Origin: Archilochus colubris
Lineage: Eukaryota > Chordata > Aves > Apodiformes > Trochilidae
Reading direction: 5' to 3'
NCBI GenBank assembly: GCA_023079485.1
Contig: CM041085.1
Location: 92,763,115 to 92,827,114 of the forward strand
Length of the DNA stretch: 64,000 bases
Of this stretch, positions 23,785 to 34,701 are shown piece after piece. Under the pieces are notes generated by a model, which saw only the letters and a list, made by a program, of their open reading frames with translations, was not told where the DNA came from and did not search any database. A program made the position numbers and the translations under genes. Each line of letters begins with the position of its first letter. Positions within the stretch are counted from its first letter, which is position 1.

Positions 23785-24632
23785 GAGTAGTTTTTAATAT
23801 GGAAACTGGTGGAATTTCAAGTGTTATTACCATAGCCATATCCACGTTTTAGGAGCTACTGTTTAAGTCTGTGACACATCTGAAAGTGTATTTAAAAACG
23901 ATGACAGAAAGATGCTTTTCTGATGGAACTGTGTGCATTTTAGTTGGTCTCTGTACTGTTCTTCATGAAGCATATGTTAATTTGTAAAATGTGCCTAACA
24001 CAATCGTGTTTTTTTCCCAGACAAGCTAAATTAAACAGTCTAAGTCATACCTAATGTTTTTCAAATGTTATTGATATGTGCTGGAAATGTCTGTCTCTGT
24101 AATGTGAGTTGAGTAGATCACCAGTAATGTTTTGGCTTGTTACAGGAGGATCTGGTTTGAGTGCGTGTTAAAGTTACTCCTCCTTATAAAATCTTGCCTT
24201 GCACATATGAGGAGTTGGTTACAAGGCTAAAATCTGTTGCTGGTATTCTGGTATCTGCCGTGGTGGAGTTTGGCTTAAGAATATTTTATTCATTAAGCTC
24301 TGAAAATTTGAATTGCGCAAGACATTCTGTCGGTCATTGCTCAAGTTTAATTCTTTGTTTTTTCATATTTATATAAATGCCAGTTATAACATGTTTAAAT
24401 TTTTTTTAAAGATTAAATCTTTTTAAAAATTTTTGCACATCTCTTAGGAAATTAAGTAGTTCTACTAGCCTTATGGGGTTTCGTTCCTTGTTTTGAAGGA
24501 GACAGTGTCTGTTATGTTTACATTATCACAGCTTGTGCGTGTGTCTTCATTTCTAGGTACTGGTTGCAGAGTCTTTACATAGCTCAGAACAGCAGCTATA
24601 ATGTTCAAATTAGGCTGTCTAAATGTGCTAGA

Positions 24633-24638
24633 AATAAA
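24633..24638 (+). promoter_or_regulatory. ELOVL5: Poly(A) signal AATAAA, distal
   Basis: An exact AATAAA about 1.7 kb after the stop codon. An ATTAAA at 24692-24697, followed by a TG/T-rich tract, is an alternative for the same distal end. Confidence 0.55.
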
Positions 24639-24994
24639 CCCTTGGCTCATCTGAATATACCTACATTGTTAATGTTTGACATGGTTTAATCATTAAAACA
24701 CTTTTGATGATCTCTGCCTGAATTCTGGTGGGTTTTTACAGATTCAGTGCATTGCTCCATCCTATATCAGGCCAAGGAGGAGCTGTCATGATGGAAGGAG
24801 AGCTGCAGATATTCAGAGAAATTCAGCATACCAGAGATTTGGTAACAAATTCCTTACAGAAACCTTTGGCTGTTACTAAGTGCTGTTCCCTTGCCTGGCT
24901 GTAGAAAAACTTAGATTAAACCTCCCAGTGGGATTACTGACTCACTGAATGTGGAGCAGCTCAAATGGCTACGAGGTGCTGAGTGCCAGGGACC

Positions 24995-25075
24995 AAAGCT
25001 TAGCGTGGCTGAGAGGGACTTTCTGCCTCAGATATCCTGCCCATAAAATGGGAATAATACATCTCTCAGGAATGG
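24995..25075 (+). repeat. MIR-like SINE fragment
   Basis: The string tgcctcagatatcctgccca followed by taaaatgggaataatacatc matches the well-known MIR core phrase (cctcagtttcctcatctgtaaaatgggaataat). Such relics are shared by amniotes and imply an old insertion. The limits are uncertain. Confidence 0.5.
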
Positions 25076-25778
25076 GAACATTTTTGCAATTTCCATATAG
25101 TTTTCCTTGCCTTTACGTTACCATTTCTGAGCCCTCTCAGATTTGCATGTTTAATCAGGCCACGGCAACAAGCCGAGATAGCTTGGTGCTGGACTTAGTG
25201 AAAACAGGATAATTTACATATCTGTCTGTCTTCTCATTTGCAGGCTCTTAAAACAAGAAGCCTAGACTAGGGAAAAGGGTTTTGCACTTTGTTCAAAGGC
25301 AGAGGTTTCATTCTATACCGGTCTCCCCTTCTGAGTGACCTCCAGCTGCCTAAGATCCCTGCTAAGACAGTTTTGTCTCCCATACATGTGACTTAAACTT
25401 AAAAATTGGGTGTTTTTCTAAGCAGGGCTCAGTAAGGCACAGTTCTTTGAATGATAAGACAAATCTACAGGGAGTATCTAGAAGGCAGAAGCCACAACAC
25501 CAGCCTGTTTTTCACCATTGTGTCAGCAGAGACTGGGCTGCTGTGCTCCCAACCTTCCCTTCAAGGTCAGTAGCACACAGTGACAAAATATGGTGGTTTT
25601 GTCATCATTTGTCATCATGCAGACCACACAGATCCACCAACTGTCCAAAGCTGGTAGGAGATGTGGTCTTAAGAAGATGTATATTATCAGCAGGGTTTTT
25701 TTATGCCTGCAAGTAGAACATTGTGGGGTTTGTGTACTATTCTACAGTCTCAGCAGCAACTGCAAAGTGTCAGAGCTG

Positions 25779-25840
25779 CAGGGGATAGATCAGACATCCA
25801 TAGACATGGATAGATAGAACCAGGGGATAGATCAGACATC
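25779..25840. repeat. 20-bp direct repeat, 42-bp period
   Basis: The string caggggatagatcagacatc occurs exactly at 25779-25798 and 25821-25840, with a GATA-rich spacer (tggatagatagaa) between. A small recent local duplication. Confidence 0.85.
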
Positions 25841-27639
25841 ACTCCACCATAACTGACAGCCAAGATGATGGACTGAGGCAGGAGCCTTGGGTCTGCCTAT
25901 TTGCCTTGGCTTCCAGTGTGTTACTTGACTTGGGCAAGCAACAGCCTTTGGATCACCTCAATTCCCTAATTGCTTGGAGTTTTCCTAAGAAATATAACTG
26001 TGATTGGTGCTTGGGATTATAAAAGAGTCCTCTAAAAGGATTTTTTTAGTTATAAAGGGTGGAGACTGACTGCTGCCAACACAGTGGAGAGGTATCCTGT
26101 CAATTTGTCTGAGGAGAATGGAACACTTCAGTACCTATTTGCAAAGAGTGAATAACCAAGCTTCAAATTGTTATTTTAAGGTCCTGTGCAGTTTGAGCTG
26201 ACTTGCTATACTTGGGCCCTACAGTCCAAGTGATGGACAGGGAGGTGAACATTCTGTGAAGCTGTGAATGGGAAAGTTAAGCCCAAATGCCCAGAGCATA
26301 GCTTTTCTTATGACAGTCCTGTGCAAGTCACCCTTGGCCTGGGTTCACTCGGGCACTGGGATTCCTCAGTTGGCAGAGGGTAGTGCAAAGCCAGTGAACA
26401 GTTCTGGAAATCCAGGAAATCTTTGGTTGAGTGTGTATTTTACTAATGCAAGGCAGATACTAAGTAAGCACTGGAGCTTCTCATAGGACTTCTGCCACCA
26501 AAGTTGGGGCAAAGAGTCCCTGAAAGCTTCAAACTAATGGAGGCTTCAGGGGTTGCCTCTATTTCTGATACCTGGTAGCTGTCTTGAGGCGTAACTTGAT
26601 AGGAATGAGTGTGTGCTGTACAGGATGTTGTATGTTGTTAAAAGGTATGCGTTATTCAAAAATTAGTTTTGAAAGCAAGCTAGACAGTGAAGAGAAGTGT
26701 AAATAAAATCAGAGGCCAAATTATCTTGAGAGTGCAGGTTCTGCTAGGTATCCCTTCAAAGCAGTACAGGGGGTGAGTAGAAATGCTGTGTTAGAGAGGT
26801 GCTGCTGAGAGTTGAGTTGGTACAGAAGATTAACTTACATTGTCATTGTCACCCTCTTGCCAAGAATTACTGAACCAACAAAGGTGATTAGTTGTAGTCA
26901 TCAGGATGTTGCAAGAACTGGTGTAAAAAGCAAACTTGAATTCAGTTTTCAACTTTCAACCCATTTAATTTAAACACATGTATAAAACAAGATCTGTATG
27001 TTTCTCCATTTTAGTAGAGTGAATTTGGATGAGCAGAGGAAGCTAGAGTCCCAAGGGGTTTGTGTGACACGACAGAATCAGAAGCATTATATTTTAAGTC
27101 AAAGGTGCTAAAATCACCTCAGCAGGAAAATGAGTAACAAAGGTCCAGTTTAACAGGAAAAAAAAAAAAGTGTTTTGTTCAAGTCAGTCAAGCTGGAATT
27201 CAGAGAAGAATCACTTGGCTTGTGTTTCAAGGATGTATTTTCTATAGGAAGAATGTAGGAAGTAGTACTTGGTAACTGTTAGGCTTGATAGTCTTGATTT
27301 CAGTATGGTGAAAACCTTCAGAATATGTGGGAAGAATGAGTATGAGGAAGTAAACAGAAAATGAGAAAAAATATAACAGCTTTTCTGGAAGTGATCACAC
27401 GTGTCTTTCTCATATTGTTGTCTAATAAACAGTAGGACAATCTAGACAAAGGAAATACAGCTTCCATCCATCTGGAATAGGTACCACTTTTAATTGCAGG
27501 AATTATTATCTAAACTAAAGGGAGTGGTGACCAGCAACAGGATCTATGGACAAGGAAGGGTCAAACTAATTACAAGATGGTTTGTGTCAATGCTTTCAGC
27601 CTGAACAAGGCCCATTAGCAGTGTTTAAAATAATGACTT

Positions 27640-27850
27640 TGGTATAATAAGTAAGAATATTTGTAGTGATGTTTGCAGATGACAACATTAGGAAACAGTA
27701 TTGGTGCCACGGAAGATTACATATCCCACAGCAATGACCAGATGACCTTGATGTCTGGAGTACAGGAGACTGGATTAGTGTAAAATCCCCTTAGGGACCA
27801 TCACAGAATTTCAGCTGTTTTCATGGAAGTTTTAATTGGAATTTACTGAA
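27640..27850 (+). mobile_element. Possible old CR1 reverse-transcriptase fragment
   Basis: Around 27670 the + strand reads V-M-F-A-D-D, like the FADD catalytic box of CR1-type reverse transcriptase, followed by blocks (gaccttgatgtctggagta, cttagggacc) seen in LINE copies. Heavily decayed, with stops and gaps. Confidence 0.4.
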
Positions 27851-28339
27851 GAGGAGAGAAGGAAAGCTATTTGAGAAGCATCTGTTCAACAGCTTGGAGC
27901 TCCTGCTATGAGGAGAGAAGGAAAAAAAATTTTTGCTTGCTTATCAGCAAGGTTTTAGTAGAAAGAGGGATGTGATTGAGTGGGAGGGTGAGGCTTTGGT
28001 GGGACTTTTTTTGATGCATACGTGGTTTTCCCCTAATGTGGTCACCTGCTCTTAAGAAAATTGATTCTAAAAGATCAGCCATTGAGAAGCATTACTCAAA
28101 TGGTCAAAGAAATGAAGAAGTCTTGCAAAATGGGAGCATAGCAAGGCCAAGGTTGAGTAGAAATGTAGTTGCAGCCTACAGAGACACCGTGATAGTATGA
28201 AGGAAATGCAGCATGAAGGAAAACAAGCTGTTTTAATTGTGCCAACACAAAACAAATGGGTATAAGATAGTTAAGAGTAAACTTAGTCAAGAGTAAACTT
28301 AAGCAAGAAATTGGTAGAGGGACTTTGTTAGTGGAATAT

Positions 28340-29115
28340 GGCTCTAGAGCGGTTTTCCCACAAGCAGCACAGAGCTTGCAGGGGGATTGCCTAAAGATGG
28401 GACAGTGGCCACCGTGCTGTTGACCAGTCCCAGACTCCCTGGTGTCCTCCTCTTCATTCTGACAAAAGCAGCCTTTGATGCCTCTGTCAAACTATATTTA
28501 AGAAAGGGCAAAACTCGGCCCAGGAGAGAGAAGAGCGAGGATGAAGTGTTAGAATTCACCCTGCAGACACCAAGGTGAGAGGAGATGTTCCAGGTGCCAG
28601 AGCAGATTCCCCTGGAGCCTGTGGTGAGATCCACACCAAGGCAGATTTCTACCCAGCAGCCTGTGGAGCACCACATGGTGGAGATTGTGAACATGCCCTA
28701 AGGAACTGTAGTTTGTGAGAGCCAAATTTATCCTTAAGGTCTGCAGCCCACGGGAAGGGCCCAAGCTAGAGCATGAGGAGGATGAAGCAGCAGAGAGATG
28801 TTCTGACCACAAGCCCATTTGGAGCAGGGAGGAGGTAGAGGAAGGAGTGAAGCTGAGCCTTGGAAGAAGGTGTCTGGGAGAAGGTGGTTTAGTTTTGGTC
28901 TTTGTTTCTCACCAATCAGCTCTCTTTTAATTGGTAATAATTTAATTTTCAGCAAATCTGTTTTTTCCATGACGATTACTGGTGAGTGACCTCCCTGTCT
29001 TTATCTCAACCCACAATCTTTTAATCTTATTCCTCCCAGCCCAATCCTATTAAGGAGGGGGGAGAGAAAGCAGTTGGGTGGGCGTCTGGCAGCTGGCTAA
29101 GGTCACCCCATCCCA
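28340..29115 (+). mobile_element. Endogenous retrovirus LTR relic (avian)
   Basis: The arrangement resembles a common avian LTR: a TATA-like actatatttaag near 28491, a purine-rich middle with repeated 'ctgcagcccacgggaaggg'-type units (28740-28760), then a tail with tccatgacgattactggtga (28966-28985), ctgtctttatctcaaccca (28996-29014) and gtctggcagctggctaagg near 29090. No internal retroviral genes are next to it, so it is a solo LTR or fragment. Both ends are approximate, and I could not find a target duplication. Confidence 0.65.
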
Positions 29116-31006
29116 CTTAGGCACTGTTTTTTACAGCTCTAGCAGTTTGGGCAGAAGGCAGTTTCCTCAGCTGTAAGGAAGATCTGTCAAAGGCTGTGAT
29201 GTGTCATGGCACCAGAAAGCATAATCTAAAGAGAATTGGTTGTTACGGTACAGCAGGAGACTCTCGTAGTAGTCTGGGGAAACATGCTCCCTGGAGTGAA
29301 GCAATTGCTTGCTTTTTTTTAACCTTGTTTCTTCCAAGTCTAATTCAAGATGAAGCCTTCTCCAGGAATCTCCCTTAATTCCTTAAAGGCAATGGAGGAA
29401 TCTCCTGTTTGCTCTGAGAAGGTACTGCAATGACACCATGTGTGGAGGAAGTCTGTGGTCAGCAGAAAGGCCCTGAATTTCCTCAGTAGGAGAATTGCCT
29501 GACATCTTTTGAAGGCAGCTAGAGCTTTAGTTTTTCAAACAGTGATGATCTGACAGCAAGAAATGCAAAACTGATGGCATTTAATTTGGGAAATAGCTAA
29601 ACTTCAAAAGACTGAATCTGTTGAGGTAAAAATGCAATCCTATGTGAGTGGTCCCCCCTGTGCATTTCCTGCTCCTGAGCTGATGTAATGGGGAATGCAC
29701 AGCCCCTGTGACACAATTGTACCCTTACTGCCTTAGTCTGTCCTGAGTGGGTATTTACAGCATTTCCAGAGGTAATGCTATGTGATGATAAATTACGTGT
29801 AATTTATTTAAAGTGAAACAAAGTGAATTTTTTTCTGTGCATACTGAAGCAAGGGCTCATGGAATTTGTGTAGCTGATAAGACATGTGGTGTTTCTTCCC
29901 ACGTAGCAAGCAGGAAGAATATGTTCAGGAGCTGTTCTGTCTGCCACTAGAAGCCAAATGTTTACTAAATGTTATCATTCAATTTTACCAGCTGTTGTAG
30001 GAAATCAGAATCTCAGCTCACATAACAGAAACAGGATCTTTTTGAAAAGAAAAAAAGAAAAAAAATCTGTAGCCTATGCTGTTAACCTAAGTATCTTGCT
30101 TCCTTTAAATCAATAGGATCTCTGTGCTTCAGGGCCTTCCTAGGTCAAGGTCCTGAAGACATTTCTGTACCTTCAGAGAAGATGTTAATTTATCAATTTG
30201 CTTTGCTTGCCACAGCACTTGGAGTTTGGAGAGAGAGCTCTTGGTGTGCTGAGCTACTTGAGACATCTTTGTAAATGCACTTTTGCTCAGTAGAATAGTG
30301 ATGAGTTTGACAAAAAGACCAGGAAATACCTCCCATGCATACAGATGGCATAACTATTATCAGCTAACTATTTTTAGTTTTGTTTCCTTTTTAATTTGTT
30401 GGTACAGATTTTTGCAAGTCATCACAAGAAAGACCCTTCTGTCCTCAGAGGTTTAAGTAGAGAGCTAAGAAGTGATCTTTACATCTGTCTCTGATTTCTA
30501 TACTAAATAAAAGGAAAGAATTGCTGCCAGTTCCCACTGTTATAAAGCTGTATACATAGATTTTTTTAAATGAGTGGGGACTCCTAAAACCAGGCCAGGG
30601 AATTTGGTAAGAGTTTGTCAACATTTTTTTCAATATTGATATTTACCTAAAGTTCCTTCACAACACAGGAAAATCAGAATAATTAACAACTAGCTCTTGT
30701 TAGGGCAGAAAGGAATGAGGTACAGGGTTTTCAGAAATCACCGAAAGTGTGGGGCCAGCTACCTGGCTACAGCTGCCTAAAGAAGGATCAGCGTGAGATT
30801 TTTACTTTATGAAGTGGAAGATAAAAAACAGCCCTCAAACAAAGAACCACCAGCACCCTCCAACCCAAAACCTCTCACAACCGAACCCCATCCATCCCAC
30901 TCTACCAAAACAGTGCCAAAACAAACAAAACCCAAAACACAACCTCGTCAGATTCAGAGGCGCGGGAGCGGGGACTGTGCTCCCGAGGGGATGCGCTACA
31001 GAGCGA

Positions 31007-31019
31007 TGCCCTCTCCTGG
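31007..31019 (-). promoter_or_regulatory. CTCF-like motif in a CpG-rich patch
   Basis: The minus strand reads CCAGGAGAGGGCA, one mismatch from the CTCF core pattern CCASYAGRKGGCR. It lies in the only obvious CpG-dense spot (30955-31010) of the ELOVL5-GCM1 intergenic region. Occupancy cannot be seen from sequence. Confidence 0.35.
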
Positions 31020-32106
31020 TGGCACCTGTGAGGTGACAACTAGGGACAGGATGATACCTGATTGCTAGGGGTAAGGGTTGCGGGGGGGTGGGAGGGGAAA
31101 GCAGGAGCATTTAATTAAAAAAATGAGCTGACACCAGTGACAAACACGCTGGCATTTACAGGATGGTATATAATATTTCCACTGTGATGTCGATTCCACA
31201 GGCAGAGGCTTTATCCTTGCAATTGCACTGCAGGATGTTCTTCAAACACCAGGTTTAGCCCCTTTTTAAAAGAGAAGGACTGGACAGAAAGGTAGGTATT
31301 AAGTAAACAGTGCTCCTGGCCTATATTGGAAACATCTGCACAGGAGTTCCGAGTAGTACGGATGATCAGAGCAGAGTACAATTAATTTTGCATAACAGGC
31401 ATAAGAATAAAATAGCATCGTGCCCTTTATTTCACCACCACAAAGGCTTTGTAATCAAGAGCTCTTCCTAGTGTGGAAACGGGTTGTAAAGGAAGAGGAG
31501 ATTAAAAGCAAGTGCATCCTACATATTGGCTTTTACAATGTGTCTGACCTTGGTTACACAAATAACCTTGGGAGCACTGATTTTCGGGGAAAAAGGGGAG
31601 CTGTTCTGATTAAAATTACCAGATCTGTATATCCTGATACCCAGGACTATTTTAGAGCGTTTTATATGTAAAGGTGAATGTAAGCATTTAAACAGGGAAG
31701 AAAAAAAAGGATAAATTCACTAAACTCAACCCACATCTCCAATCCAGTATATTATTATATTAAAGCTTAACAGGTAACAGTTGTTAACAGAATACATCAC
31801 CAGCTGTCCAGCCAGTAATTATTTAATAGCATGCAGTATTTATCATGCCTTATAGTAGATAAAGTTGGGTGAGCAAAACCAAAAATATCTGTCCATGAAA
31901 GAGGACCAGGAAGGAAAGGTGGTGCCAACACAGCAGCTCTCCTGCATTTCAGCACAAAGCATCCTCCCTGCACTGACACCTCAGCATCTGTGAGTATCAG
32001 ACTGACTCACCTGTGAGCAAACGTCAAAAAATGTGCAGAGTAACAGGAGTGTAGAAAGAGTGAGCTTCTAAAACAGCATGGTGAGTGAGGGGTGGGGGGA
32101 TTTGGT

Positions 32107-32163
32107 TCTGTTAATCAATCATTAATTATTAATATTGTTAATTATCATAAAGAATTAATTACA
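32107..32163. promoter_or_regulatory. Dense TAAT/ATTA cluster (homeodomain or HNF1-like)
   Basis: Within about 55 bp there are five or more TTAAT/ATTA cores, including ATTAATTA, TTAATTA and GTTAATCAATCATTAA. It is a possible homeodomain-type enhancer element. Pure AT richness is the alternative. Confidence 0.3.
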
Positions 32164-34479
32164 ATCCAGCGGTTGTCTAGAGATGACAGATGAAGCACTG
32201 GGGAAAGACTCAGCAGCCCCTTTCTGTTGAGCGAAGCAAGAGGGTATTTAGGAGAAAGTGAGGAACAGAAACCAGTGGAAAACTTTTGGAGTGAGCAGAA
32301 CAGACAAACTGCCAGGAGAAAAACGTAATGAGGAGAGAGACTCTATCAAGCAAGAAAGAAGGACACCTTGGTGGCAATTTTGAGACGTGGGACAGGAAGA
32401 GAAACCAGGGAATATGAACTGAATTGCTTTCATTTTCAGCAAGGTAAAGGAAATTCTGCATAGATGTGAGCATGACACTAGATCAGTATTTTGATGGGCT
32501 GCATTTGCTGGCTGTGTCAGCAGTGGGTGCTTAATGAATACCCCAAAATTATCCTTGCTTTCTTTAGAGCAGCTGCAGCTCAGGCTTGATGCAAGGGTAG
32601 GTTTCCTATGTGCAGCACTAAGTCATACCTTCTCTGAATTTACTTCTGTCTTTCTTTGGCCTTATGTCAAACAGCCACATGCCATCATCTAGGCATGATT
32701 TTGCTTCTCAAGGCATTGGTCTGGGTCAAATGATTACTAGGTCAGCTGGCAATGATGCTGCCTCTCCTCATCTCTACAGAAAGCTGTTGGTGGACTTCAA
32801 CTACATATTTGCTTACCTTTTGGAGTAAACTACTAAGGTAATTACTTAATAAGTAATAAGTAAGTAAATGACTAAGTTAATATCTTGCATATTGAAAGCT
32901 CTTCTGCATTTTACAGCTCGTGTCTCCAGCCCCAATGGGTCATGCTGAGTAGGATCATCTAAAACATCTGTAGAGGGAGAAATTGATAGGCATTGAGAGG
33001 ACATTGCAGAGCATCTCAATACTGATGTTGAAACAAGTGCCACAAGTCTTAGTGGTCAGTTTAACCCTTCACACCTTTCAGTTGGAGAAGTTTGGCTCAC
33101 TGAGAGTTGTAGGGGAACATCTCTCTCCTGGTAACTGGACTCCGTTCTGGGCAGTGGGATCTTAGCATGAGACCCATCCTGGGGAAAAATGAAAACCAGC
33201 AGAGTATGGGGGAAATGAGAGAGAAGAAAAATGGTTGCTAGTCTTCCTCCTCTCCTCAGTCCCAGTGATCTCCCCGAGGCAATCCTCAGCACTGTGCCCT
33301 GCTGGAGAACCCCTGGGGGAAGGAGGATGTCTGGCAGCTGAGAGCAAGTTTTCATTCTGTCCTCTCTGTGGTGTTCCTGCATCATTAATGCTGTCTCTTC
33401 AGATGTACTCACTGCAGTGGTCTAGCCAGTGCCCAGGAACCCTTCCTTAGGAAATACCATGTCTATTACCTGAACACCAGGTGCCACTGAGCATTTAAGA
33501 CATAATTTCCTTACAATATTTTTAGCTGATATTTTTCAGTTTGGTTTTGTTTGTTTTTTTTTTTTCAATACCAAGGGGGGTTTCCCCTGTGGAAAAAATT
33601 GAATGTTACCATTTCTGCCAATGTGATCATAGCACAACACAAAAAATACTTTCCAACAAGAAGTACAAAACCATTAATAAAAGTGGACACACAGTCTTAG
33701 GTGTCTGGGAGCCTGCTTGATGTTTGCCATGCCTCCTGTAAAGCTGTAAAGCAAGCCTTGTCCCCCAGCTGCTGAAAGATCAAATCGCTTCAGCGTAGCA
33801 GTTTTCTCTCAAAATAATGATAATTAATATATTTGATGATTGGTGCAGAAGTGCACTTGAGTACCAGAACAGTAATAACTTCGCTGGCTGTTGAGATGCA
33901 GGTTCCTCCTGAGAGAAAGGTTATATGTTAATCATTGATGGTATAATGTGAAGAAACTAAGTCATAAGGAGACTGAACACATTCTAAAAATAATATAATC
34001 TGGTGGGGAAATTAGGAGGTTTGCAAGATACAAACTTAGAGGACATTCTGGATTGACTCTTCTGTCCTTTGAAACTGAAGATCCCAGATCAAATCCTAAC
34101 TGGGCCCCTAGCAGCATAAGAACTGAATGAATAAGTGCAGCATCACTTTTAACTTCTACTTGAGTCATGCTGGATACCTAGCCCACTAATGTTCAATGGG
34201 GTGACCTTTTTTCCCTGATTCCACTGGGCTTTTAAGCAACTTGAGATATTTTGAAGTGGTTTGTCTGCACTGAAGATGGCTGAAGCCTTTCAATTGTCCT
34301 CACTTTTCAAAGATACTTACTGGCAAAGCATCTGTTTCCAGGTCTCTCAAACAGCATCAAGATTCAGGGAGCTGGAGCTGCAGAGGAAAGGGGGAGAGAG
34401 CTCATTGCTGTCTTCAGCTGCAGCTACAGAGGAGAAAGTGGGCTTTTCTTGGAGGGGCACAGCAGGAGATCAAGAGGTA

Positions 34480-34701
34480 CAATGAAATGACAAAGGCAAG
34501 ATCATAGCAAGGGAAATTCAGATTACGTATAAGGAAAAAAAATCCATCACAATGAGAGTGGTCAGCGACTGGCACAGGCTTCACAGAAATACTGTGAAAC
34601 TTCCATCCTTGGAGTTGTTCCAATTTCTGTTGGTCGTGTCCTGAGCAGCCTGATGTGTGATCTCTAAAGGGCCCCTCTAACACAAATTACTCTGATTATG
34701 G
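34480..34701 (+). mobile_element. CR1 LINE, 3' fragment
   Basis: The + strand follows the ORF2 end and 3' UTR of CR1: attcagattacgtataagga, then catcacaatgagagtggtcag, gactggcacaggcttcac, catccttggagttgttccaa and ctgagcagcctgatgtgtga. It is diverged and lacks a clean terminal repeat. Confidence 0.75.

Larger units (their letters stand above)
22939..24715 (+). other. ELOVL5: ELOVL5 3' UTR
   Basis: It follows the stop codon without a splice site. Canonical poly(A) signals at 23779 and 24633 and an ATTAAA at 24692 suggest a short form of about 0.85 kb and a long form of about 1.7-1.8 kb, the latter similar to mammalian ELOVL5. The end near 24715 is inferred. Confidence 0.7.
24716..28339. other. 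Intergenic, ELOVL5 side
   Basis: No coding exon was recognised. It contains a MIR-like fragment near 24995-25075, a 20-bp direct repeat at 25779 and 25821, and a weak old CR1 match near 27640. The remainder shows no family resemblance. Confidence 0.7.
29116..34479. other. Intergenic, unique sequence
   Basis: No gene was recognised. It holds a C/A-rich stretch at about 30825-30945, a CpG-rich patch at 30955-31020, a CTCF-like site at 31007 and a TAAT-rich cluster at 32107-32163. Short open frames across these parts have no recognisable similarity. Confidence 0.7.

Noticed and set aside
30793..31110. Overlapping open frames in both strands across the C/A-rich stretch
   Set aside because: They arise from low-complexity C/A-rich DNA with few possible stop codons; the Pro/Lys/Thr-rich products are artefacts.
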